Source: Methanolobus sp. UBA474 (lineage in GTDB: Archaea; Halobacteriota; Methanosarcinia; Methanosarcinales; Methanosarcinaceae). Taken from it: a DNA stretch of 40,198 nt. This document shows positions 25,190-31,965 of this stretch, piece by piece (the first letter of the stretch is position 1; each line of letters opens with the position of its first letter). A program made the translations under genes and the position numbers. The notes beneath the pieces were generated by a model. The model had not been told where the DNA came from. It saw only the letters and a list, made by a program, of their open reading frames with translations, and searched no databases. Location: contig DANZ01000117.1 in NCBI GenBank assembly GCA_002501695.1, forward strand, positions 1-40,198. Reading direction: 5' to 3'.

Positions 25190-25378
25190 ATGTGCGAACT
25201 GAATGTGATTCTAGTGAAAGATGGTGAGCGCAAGACAATTATGGAGTCCGTTACAAAGATGATCGTTGTGGGTGATTCTATCGAGCTTTATAGCATTCTT
25301 GGGGAGAAGGAGACCGTATCGGGTTCTATAAAAGAGATTGACTTTTCAAAAGGGGAAACTATAATACTTGGAAAATGA
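25190..25378 (+). CDS. CooT-like small nickel-binding protein
   Basis: The 62-residue product begins MCELNVILVKDGERKTIMESVTKM, matching the CooT family: a Cys at position 2 directly after the start Met, then a small beta-barrel. In Rhodospirillum rubrum CooT binds nickel through this Cys and helps carbon monoxide dehydrogenase maturation. Family assignment rests on pattern recall and length. GGAGAGGTAATGAG precedes ATG 25190; the reading frame extends back to 25148 but that start lacks a site. With CODH/ACS in the same window a role in nickel delivery is plausible, though the gene sits 6.6 kb away with a DUF89 phosphatase. Confidence 0.75.
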   Translation: MCELNVILVKDGERKTIMESVTKMIVVGDSIELYSILGEKETVSGSIKEIDFSKGETIILGK

Positions 25379-25489
25379 TATACCCACTCAAAAAGTTTGT
25401 ATTCTAACAGACTACATATATAGATACGGGTTTTGATTTTTGAATTACAAAACATCAATATGTCAAATGCTGAACGGAAGGGACAAAAG

Positions 25490-26497
25490 ATGTCGAAAGT
25501 AAAAGTGGCTATAAATGGTTACGGTACCATAGGTAAAAGAGTTGCAGATGCTGTGAACCTGCAGGACGATATGGAAGTCATAGGTATTTCCAAGACCAGA
25601 CCTAACTTTGAAACCCAGCTTGCACATCAGAAGGGTTATCCAGTATATACCCTTGCAGATAAGGCAGATGCAATGAGGAAGGCAGGCATACCTGTGGCTG
25701 GCAGCATCGAGGACATGGTTGCAAATGCAGACATTGTCGTTGACTGCACTCCCGGCGGAGTAGGAGAGGAGAACAAGAGCCTCTATGAGAAAGCCGGTGT
25801 GAAGGCCATATGGCAGGGTGGTGAAGAACACGAACTGGCAGGTATTTCCTTCAATGCGGCATCTAACTATGAAGAGGCCGTCGGAAAGGACTTTGTAAGG
25901 GTGGTCTCCTGTAACACGACTGGCCTGTGCAGGGTAATTTATCCACTGGACCAGCAATTCGGTGTCAAAAAGGCAAGGATAACTCTGATGAGAAGAGCAG
26001 CGGATCCCGGAGATATAAAGAAGGGACCTATTAACGCGATCGTGCCAAATCCCATCAAACTCCCGTCACATCATGGCCCTGATGTCAACACCATCATGCC
26101 GCACATCAATATAGTGTCAACTGCAGTAAAGCTTCCCACGACACTCATGCATGTCCACACAGTAAATATGGAGCTTGGTAAAGAGTGCTCTGCAGCGGAT
26201 GTGAGAAGCATCTTTGAAAAGCAGTCCCGTATAAGGCTTATAGGACAGGGGATCACCTCCACTGCCGAGATAATCGAGTATGGCAGGGACCTTGGGCGCC
26301 CGCGTAACGACATGTGGGAGAACTGTGTGTGGGATGATTCCATCACAGTGCACGAAGGAGAACTCTATTTCTTCCAGGCGATCCACCAGGAATCAATTGT
26401 GATCCCTGAGAACGTGGATGCGATCCGCGCTATGACCGGACTTGAGAAAGACGGTGCTAGATCCATAGCTAAGACCAATAAGGCAATGGGTATCTGA
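25490..26497 (+). CDS. gap: Type II (archaeal) glyceraldehyde-3-phosphate dehydrogenase
   Basis: The 335-residue enzyme interconverts glyceraldehyde 3-phosphate and 1,3-bisphosphoglycerate with NAD(P). The Rossmann motif NGYGTIGKRVADAV is near the N-terminus, and the catalytic Cys 141 is in VVSCNTTGLCRVI. MRRAADPGDIKKGPINAIVPNP and LPTTLMHVHTVNM are archaeal-type blocks. The frame begins at 25433, but AAGGGA lies before ATG 25490. A box A-like ACATATATAG at about 25412-25421 gives the promoter. An exact 8-bp hairpin spans its stop codon, and the IMPase-like gene begins 14 nt later, so it probably heads a three-gene operon with NAD kinase. Confidence 0.95.
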   Translation: MSKVKVAINGYGTIGKRVADAVNLQDDMEVIGISKTRPNFETQLAHQKGYPVYTLADKADAMRKAGIPVAGSIEDMVANADIVVDCTPGGVGEENKSLYEKAGVKAIWQGGEEHELAGISFNAASNYEEAVGKDFVRVVSCNTTGLCRVIYPLDQQFGVKKARITLMRRAADPGDIKKGPINAIVPNPIKLPSHHGPDVNTIMPHINIVSTAVKLPTTLMHVHTVNMELGKECSAADVRSIFEKQSRIRLIGQGITSTAEIIEYGRDLGRPRNDMWENCVWDDSITVHEGELYFFQAIHQESIVIPENVDAIRAMTGLEKDGARSIAKTNKAMGI

Positions 26498-26504
26498 TAC
26501 CCAT
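26486..26504 (+). other. Hairpin over the gap stop codon
   Basis: ATGGGTAT and ATACCCAT pair perfectly around a CTG loop. The stem includes the gap stop codon (TGA, 26495-26497) and ends 7 nt before ATG 26512. It may slow translation coupling or mark an mRNA processing point. Confidence 0.45.
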
Positions 26505-26511
26505 TATCTTT

Positions 26512-27327
26512 ATGGCGGACATGGATCATTTTCTGGGGCTGAGCAACAGGATAGCTGATGCTGTACAGGACAGGATAAAGGACATTGTGGGAACGCTCAG
26601 AGCCAGTGATACCCTCTACATGGGGGCTGACGGCACACCCACAAAGGCTATCGATGACATAGCGGAAAGAGTTATCCTGGAAATACTATCCGGAGAAGGA
26701 ATGTCCCTTCGGATCCTCAGTGAGGAATGCGGCGAAAGGATAATAGGCAGCTCTCCGCAATATACCATTATAATCGATCCCATTGACGGGACCTATAATG
26801 CATGCTTCGGGATACCTTTTTACAGCATATCGCTAGCATATAAGCATGCATTGGAGGAAGAAGTATGTTTCGGATATGTGAAGAACCTGGCCACTGGAGA
26901 TACATTCCATGCGCAGAGAGGGAAGGGAGCTTTCCTTAATTCAGGAATAATAGAAATATCCAATAAGCCGGACATAAATAAATTCTGCATAAGTATCTAT
27001 GGTTACAGGCCGCACATCAAAGAGACCACTATGCTTTGCAGGAAGGTGAGAAGAGTAAGGATACTCGGAAGCGTGGCACTTGAGCTTTGCTACGTAGCGT
27101 CCGGAAAGTTCGATGCCTTTGTCGATGTACGGGGGTCGCTGCGCCTGACCGACGTTGCAGCCGGCAAACTGATAATAGAGGAAGCCGGAGGGATCGTCAC
27201 TGATAGTTTCGGTGCTCCCCTGCAACTTGAGGACAGTATCTTGAACAAGGTGTACATGGTTGCATCGAACGGGCATGTACACGGGGATATATTGGAGCTT
27301 TTAGCAGGGAGTTTACATGAAGGTTAA
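26512..27327 (+). CDS. IMPase/FBPase-family phosphatase, possible NADP phosphatase
   Basis: The 271-residue sugar-phosphatase-superfamily enzyme has the metal-binding motifs SEECGE (70-75) and DPIDGTYN (89-96) and a late LRLTDVAAGKLIIEEAGG. Archaeal members act on inositol monophosphate, fructose 1,6-bisphosphate or NADP. The next gene, NAD kinase, overlaps its end by 11 nt. In Methanocaldococcus jannaschii the two domains are fused in MJ0917, which has both NADP phosphatase and NAD kinase activity. That makes NADP phosphatase the most attractive guess, but FBPase would also fit beside GAPDH. An alternative start is ATG 26521; the Shine-Dalgarno is weak. Confidence 0.88.
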   Translation: MADMDHFLGLSNRIADAVQDRIKDIVGTLRASDTLYMGADGTPTKAIDDIAERVILEILSGEGMSLRILSEECGERIIGSSPQYTIIIDPIDGTYNACFGIPFYSISLAYKHALEEEVCFGYVKNLATGDTFHAQRGKGAFLNSGIIEISNKPDINKFCISIYGYRPHIKETTMLCRKVRRVRILGSVALELCYVASGKFDAFVDVRGSLRLTDVAAGKLIIEEAGGIVTDSFGAPLQLEDSILNKVYMVASNGHVHGDILELLAGSLHEG

Positions 27328-28150
27328 AAAGATAGGCATTGTGTCACGTTATGATAACCATGGGGCTCTGGATATGGCAGGGAAGATACTGCAGACCTTT
27401 GAAAAAAGGGTCGATATTCTGCTGTCCCCCAAAACAGCGGAACACCTGGGAAGAGAAGATATAGCTGTCCCCGTTGAGAGCATGAGGAGCGCCGGGGCCG
27501 AACTTGTCCTCTCGATAGGAGGAGATGGAACAGTACTGCGCAATATCTCCAAAATGGAAGACCCGCTCCCTGTCCTCGGGATAAATATGGGCACACTGGG
27601 ATTCCTTGTTGATGTGCAGCCGGGAGAGGCCATCAGCGCCATTGAGAATGTCCTGGAAGGGTTCACCTATACTGAACGCAGCCGTCTTGGCGTATTATTC
27701 AACGGGAAGCCGCTTCCCCCGGCAACCAATGAAGTAGTGTTCATCACTGCAAGGCCTGCGAAAATACTCACTTTCAGGGTATCGGTAGATGAGTCATTGG
27801 TAGAAGAGCTCCGTGCTGACGGGGTGGTCATTGCGACACCTACAGGATCAACAGCTTATGCGATGAGCGCGGGAGGCCCCATAGTTGACCCCCGTGTTGA
27901 TGCCTTCCTTATTGTGCCTCTGGCTCCGTTCAAGCTTTCTGCAAGGCCCTGGGTGGTCCCGGCGACAAGTAGTATCAAAGTAGAGGTGACCATTCCTGAA
28001 AAAGAAGCTGTGATCGTTATTGACGGGCAGCATTCCTATAACATAAAGGACAACGACGTCGTAACACTTACAAGAGCAAAGAACCCTGCAAGACTTATCA
28101 GCAGTTCGGTCAACGGATTCTATGAAAAAGTGCAGAGCAAACTTGCTTAG
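27317..28150 (+). CDS. nadK: NAD kinase
   Basis: The 277-residue enzyme phosphorylates NAD to NADP. It carries the signature GGDGT at residues 68-72 (LVLSIGGDGTVLRN), the NxGTLGFL block (INMGTLGFLVD), TNEVVF, and the glycine-rich DGVVIATPTGSTAYAMSAGGPIV. ATG at 27317 lies inside the end of the upstream phosphatase gene and has GGGAG about 6 nt upstream, so the two are translationally coupled. The pairing of a synthesising kinase with a possible NADP phosphatase suggests control of the NAD/NADP pool. Confidence 0.95.
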   Translation: MKVKKIGIVSRYDNHGALDMAGKILQTFEKRVDILLSPKTAEHLGREDIAVPVESMRSAGAELVLSIGGDGTVLRNISKMEDPLPVLGINMGTLGFLVDVQPGEAISAIENVLEGFTYTERSRLGVLFNGKPLPPATNEVVFITARPAKILTFRVSVDESLVEELRADGVVIATPTGSTAYAMSAGGPIVDPRVDAFLIVPLAPFKLSARPWVVPATSSIKVEVTIPEKEAVIVIDGQHSYNIKDNDVVTLTRAKNPARLISSSVNGFYEKVQSKLA

Positions 28151-28362
28151 CCTGTTCAGGATACGGACTTTACGGGCAACTCCAAAACAAGACTATTCTG
28201 ACATGTGATTGGAAAGGGATGCAAGCACTTACCTTCCTCTCAACTGATAAAGATTGCCGTTTGGGAACAGATACTATAGCTCCGGACAAGAGCAAAAATG
28301 ACTTAAAACCCTAAAACTTAAATATGTAACAGGGATTTTCCTCATTCACAGGAAAAAAGAGC

Positions 28363-29535
28363 ATGTCACAAATCGAAGCGTATTCAAGGAATAAACTTGT
28401 CGATTACCTTAATCTGAAGCCCCTTGATATTGAGATCTGCGACGTCACACTGCGTGACGGCGAACAAACACCAGGAGTTGTTTTCACCAGAGAGGAGAAG
28501 ATAGCGCTTGCAACAGAACTTGATTCTGTCGGGGTGGAGATAATTGAAACAGGTTTCCCGGTAGTTTCCTCTGCTGAAAAGTCCATTGTCAGAGAGATAG
28601 CAAACATGGGCCTGAATGCCAAAACCTGCTGCCTTTCACGTTCAGTTATTAGTGATGTTGAAGCTGCTGTTGAATGTGATGTCGATTTTGTCAGCGTTTT
28701 CATAGCTATGTCAGACCTCCACCTCAAATACAAGTATCACAAGACTTACGAGGAGATGTTCGCCTGTGCAATGGAGGCTGTCCAGTATGCTAAGGATCAT
28801 GGGGTCGGTGTAAGGTTTGCAGCCGAAGACGGCTCAAGGACCGACATCAATGTACTGAAAAAAGCGTTCATCCATGCTGAGGAGTATAAAGTGGACTATG
28901 TGAGCATTGCCGACACCATCGGCATACTTTCCCCAAGTACCACACATTATCTTGTAAGTGAGATAAAGAAGGTGGTACACACTCCCATATGTATCCACTG
29001 TCACAACGATCTGGGTATGGCAACTGCAAATACACTTGCTGCTGCAGAGGCAGGAGCAAAACAGCTCCACACGACTGTGAACGCTATCGGGGAAAGGGCT
29101 GGTAATGCTTCCCTTGAGGAAGTTCTTGTATCCCTTAAGATCCAGTATGGGATCGAGAGGTACGATACTACAAAACTGATGAACCTGTCAAAGATGACAA
29201 ATGAGTTCTCAGGCATCAAGCCGGCAGTTACCAAGGCAATAGTAGGAGAGCATGCATTTTCACACGAGTCGGGGATACATGTCTGCGCCATCCTTGAAGA
29301 ACCAAGGACCTATGAACTCTTCAGCCCTGAAATGGTTGGGGGAGCCCGCCACCTCATAGTTGGCAAGCACACAGGAATGAAAGCATTAAGGGGCATTCTT
29401 AGAAGTATGGGATATGAGCTCGAAAAAGAGCAACTGTGTAGCTTGCTTGAGAAGATAAAGAACTGCACGGAAGCGAAGAAAGGAATATCCCCAAAAAGGC
29501 TGAAAGAGATGATACGGGAGATCAGCGGGAACTAA
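28363..29535 (+). CDS. aksA: Homocitrate synthase (AksA type)
   Basis: The 390-residue enzyme condenses acetyl-CoA with 2-oxoglutarate and, in methanogens, with longer 2-oxo acids, the chain-building step toward 2-oxosuberate and coenzyme B. The HMG-CoA lyase-like barrel has DVTLRDGEQTPGVVFTREEK (metal and substrate Asp/Arg), ICIHCHNDLGMATANTLAA with the metal-binding His pair, and HESGIHVCAILEEPRTYE. There is no C-terminal leucine-type regulatory domain, which separates it from isopropylmalate or citramalate synthase. NifV remains an alternative name. A box A, ACTTAAATAT, lies about 40 nt upstream. It is tail-to-tail with the NYN gene, overlapping by about 4 nt. Confidence 0.85.
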   Translation: MSQIEAYSRNKLVDYLNLKPLDIEICDVTLRDGEQTPGVVFTREEKIALATELDSVGVEIIETGFPVVSSAEKSIVREIANMGLNAKTCCLSRSVISDVEAAVECDVDFVSVFIAMSDLHLKYKYHKTYEEMFACAMEAVQYAKDHGVGVRFAAEDGSRTDINVLKKAFIHAEEYKVDYVSIADTIGILSPSTTHYLVSEIKKVVHTPICIHCHNDLGMATANTLAAAEAGAKQLHTTVNAIGERAGNASLEEVLVSLKIQYGIERYDTTKLMNLSKMTNEFSGIKPAVTKAIVGEHAFSHESGIHVCAILEEPRTYELFSPEMVGGARHLIVGKHTGMKALRGILRSMGYELEKEQLCSLLEKIKNCTEAKKGISPKRLKEMIREISGN

Positions 29536-30131
29536 TAATCCACAACTGCACCTTTTTTCCGGCGGGGGCCTGACACTGTATCTTTTTCTGCCGCGCCGGG
29601 CACCTGATCGTCTTCCCTGTTCTCAGAAACATAATCTTCATGGTAGTTCATGCGATCGTTCTCAAGAATGATAACATAATCAGCAGAATTACGAAGAGCA
29701 GTTGAAAAGCCGGGCTCAACTCCGAAAATAATTGTCTCTTTCCCGTGTTCGTTAGCTTTGTTCAGGAGAGGTTTGAAGTCAGCATCTCTTGTGACCAGGG
29801 CAAGGGTATCTATGGTCGGGTTATATACAAGCTCCATTCCCTCTACCGCAAGCCTGACGTCCACATCGCTTGAGCATATTATCGGTTCAAAGCCATTATT
29901 CTCAATAGCTTCCACAAGCTTATCGGAGGCATACTGATTGAGGAACACCCGTCCTATCTTGACATTGCCGTATTCCTTCAGTACATCCCTTATCTCCTCA
30001 AGATTGACATTGAACTCTTTCCGGAGTACGTTGGGCCCATCAACAAGAAGACCGATACTGCGTCTGCCAGTTTCTTTCTTTGTACTTAGGTACTTAACAA
30101 TAGAATTCAGTCCGGTTTTCACGTTGGCCAT
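29532..30131 (-). CDS. NYN-domain protein (DUF88/LabA-like PIN fold)
   Basis: The 199-residue product has the NYN nuclease fold with the conserved acidic residues: SIGLLVDGPNVLRK (first Asp), CSSDVDVRLAVEGMEL, and TLALVTRDADFKPLLNKANEHGKETIIFG. NYN proteins are predicted metal-dependent ribonucleases of the PIN superfamily and often process RNA. The tail from residue about 160 is polar and disordered (EDDQVPGAAEKDTVSG...). GGTGAGGAATC precedes the ATG, and a box A-like ACATTTATATTTAT lies about 33-44 nt upstream, so the leader is short. Its RNA target is unknown. Confidence 0.85.
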   Translation of the reverse strand: MANVKTGLNSIVKYLSTKKETGRRSIGLLVDGPNVLRKEFNVNLEEIRDVLKEYGNVKIGRVFLNQYASDKLVEAIENNGFEPIICSSDVDVRLAVEGMELVYNPTIDTLALVTRDADFKPLLNKANEHGKETIIFGVEPGFSTALRNSADYVIILENDRMNYHEDYVSENREDDQVPGAAEKDTVSGPRRKKGAVVDY

Positions 30132-30334
30132 GATTCCTCACCATAATGATCCATAAGTTACAGATAAATATAAATGTGTACTAATAAATATTATCCCGGT
30201 TATATTCCCGGTTGCGATACTTTATAGATGACCACCATAGGCAATATAATTATAGGTAAATCTTATTCCTGATAACATATAATTGTTACTGAATGCCATA
30301 AATATTGTGGCCAGTTCCTTATGTTCTTTCTTAG

Positions 30335-30745
30335 TCAAAGAATATCAGAAAGTAACATCTCCTTAATTTTCATTCCTGAAATGCGACTCTCCTCCAACCG
30401 GAAATAATTGATCAGCCTTCCCCCGGCGTTCTTCCTTGTATAGCGAATTTCTCCACCATGTTTTATAAACATATCCATTATGCACTCAAACTGGGATCTC
30501 TCCATCTCCGATAGTTCAATAATGCTCTCACCATCCAGGAACCAGTTGTACACACGCAGGAGACTCACTTCCCTCACCCTTTTAAGGCCCTCTGTATCTT
30601 TAAAATCATCCACGTACACAGAGCGTTTTAATTGCGGGGACCAGCCCGCCAGCTTTTGCTGCATATCAATGAACTGAATGGGGATCTCTTCGTATTCCTC
30701 CGGCCTGGGGAAGAGACGCTTCAGGCGATCCATATCCTTGTCCAT
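30335..30745 (-). CDS. Unrecognised protein coupled to the rhomboid gene
   Basis: The 136-residue protein has no family I recognise. It is rich in charged residues and appears helical and soluble. The central ERSQFECIMDMFIKHGGEIRYTRKNAGGRLINYFRLEE resembles the recognition helix and wing of a winged-helix domain, but this is only an impression. The frame opens at GTG 30754, but GGAAGGTGG lies just before ATG 30745, which is chosen. That site overlaps the end of the upstream rhomboid gene (stop 30760), so the two proteins are translationally coupled and probably share a function. Confidence 0.7.
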   Translation of the reverse strand: MDKDMDRLKRLFPRPEEYEEIPIQFIDMQQKLAGWSPQLKRSVYVDDFKDTEGLKRVREVSLLRVYNWFLDGESIIELSEMERSQFECIMDMFIKHGGEIRYTRKNAGGRLINYFRLEESRISGMKIKEMLLSDIL

Positions 30746-30759
30746 CAGGACCACCTTCC

Positions 30760-31617
30760 TCAGTACCGGTACGGATCATACCGATCGGCCCGCTGATGAT
30801 CTTTTTTGATCTTCATTCCCATCAGAAGACCTATCAGTATGCCTGTCAGGTGAGCTGTGTGAGCCACCATATCATTAGATCCTATCAGTAAGAAGTCGAC
30901 CAGGGTGAACAGGATCAAAGCATGCACTATCCTCATGGGGATGAAATATACATAGACGCGGATCTCCGGCGCTATCACTGCAAGGGCTGCAAATATGCCC
31001 ATTATGGCACCACTGGCCCCGACCACAGGTTGCGAACTCGTGAGAGAGTAACCTACTGCCGCCACGACGCCTGCAATAAAGTAAACTTTCAGGAAGGTAG
31101 CCTTACCCGCCCTGCGCTCAAGTTCCGGCCCGAAGAAGAAAAGCACCATCATATTAAAGAAGAGGTGGAAGAACCCGTTATGAAGGAACATGTGAGTGAT
31201 CAGTGTCCATGGGTGAGTAAGAAGGTTGCCCGGAACTAACATCAGCGCTGCAAAGTAATCTATTCCGAATACCATCTGCAAAAGGAATGAGAATAAACAA
31301 AGATAGATGATGGCCATAGAAGGGCTGCTTCTCATCGAGTAACTTATATTGTCCCGGACTCCGCGGACTGCGCTCTTTGCAGCATATTTGGCGGTGCTCT
31401 TCAGTATATTCTTTGCCATATCGTTAGCATCAGATCGTTCATAAGCACTGTTTGAACCGCCTGTACCGTACTGCTTTAAGTTCTCAAGGCCCTCGCACGC
31501 ATGCTGCTCGGGAAGCCTGTGCTGAGAACAGAACACCTTTCCACAAAAACGGCATTTGAAAGGTAAGTGATCTTCTCTGCCGCATATCCAGCATCTTTTA
31601 TCCAAAGTCTTCACCAT
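30760..31617 (-). CDS. Rhomboid intramembrane serine protease with N-terminal AN1-type zinc finger
   Basis: The 285-residue protein joins two domains. Residues 9-41 form an AN1-type zinc finger with all eight ligands in the standard spacing: C9-x2-C12-x9-C22-x2-C25-x4-C30-x2-H33-x5-H39-x-C41. After a linker, residues about 99-275 are a rhomboid protease of six predicted helices, with HLFFNM (151-156), the catalytic Ser 202 in GASGAIMG, and His 256 in VAHTAHLTG. It cuts membrane-embedded segments of other proteins. The zinc finger would sit in the cytoplasm and may recruit the substrate or a partner. It is read with the small unknown gene downstream. Confidence 0.93.
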   Translation of the reverse strand: MVKTLDKRCWICGREDHLPFKCRFCGKVFCSQHRLPEQHACEGLENLKQYGTGGSNSAYERSDANDMAKNILKSTAKYAAKSAVRGVRDNISYSMRSSPSMAIIYLCLFSFLLQMVFGIDYFAALMLVPGNLLTHPWTLITHMFLHNGFFHLFFNMMVLFFFGPELERRAGKATFLKVYFIAGVVAAVGYSLTSSQPVVGASGAIMGIFAALAVIAPEIRVYVYFIPMRIVHALILFTLVDFLLIGSNDMVAHTAHLTGILIGLLMGMKIKKDHQRADRYDPYRY

Positions 31618-31689
31618 AACGAATATTGTGGGCTATAAGGTTCGCATCAAATAAAACTATTTCCAGAGTATCGGGAAAAGTATGTCACC

Positions 31690-31735
31690 GATTGTCAAGA
31701 ATAATCGTGACAAATATCGGAAAACTTATATGTCA
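31690..31735 (+). repeat. Upstream copy of a duplicated promoter/operator element
   Basis: This 46-nt segment (ATTGTCAAGAATAATCGTGA followed by an AT-rich box, ACTTATATG) recurs at 31807-31852. It contains the perfect inverted repeat TTGTCA (31692-31697), 10 nt, TGACAA (31708-31713). The AT-rich box 11 nt downstream of the inverted repeat fits an archaeal box A. Confidence 0.6.
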
Positions 31736-31806
31736 AAATTGCTTATCACCCTTGGGCCAAAACAGTTATTAGTGATTATTTCTCTAAGTATGTGAGACTT
31801 GGGGGC

Positions 31807-31852
31807 ATTGTCATAAATAATCGTGATAGATTTTGGAAACATTTATATAACA
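31807..31852 (+). promoter_or_regulatory. Proximal promoter of the CODH/ACS operon, second repeat copy
   Basis: This segment matches 31690-31735 over its whole length, with an imperfect inverted repeat TTGTCA (31808-31813), 10 nt, TGATAG (31824-31829), then the box A ATTTATATAA (31841-31850). It predicts a transcription start near 31870 and a leader of about 95 nt before cdhA. The two inverted repeats are exactly 116 bp apart. Confidence 0.6.
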
Positions 31853-31965
31853 TAATATGGTAAAAACCCCATCGAATAGACTCAGATTCATTACGCATCG
31901 AATGGGATTAATATAGTCTCATTGAGTGCATCGTTTAATAACACACCCAGAGGAGAACAAGATAT

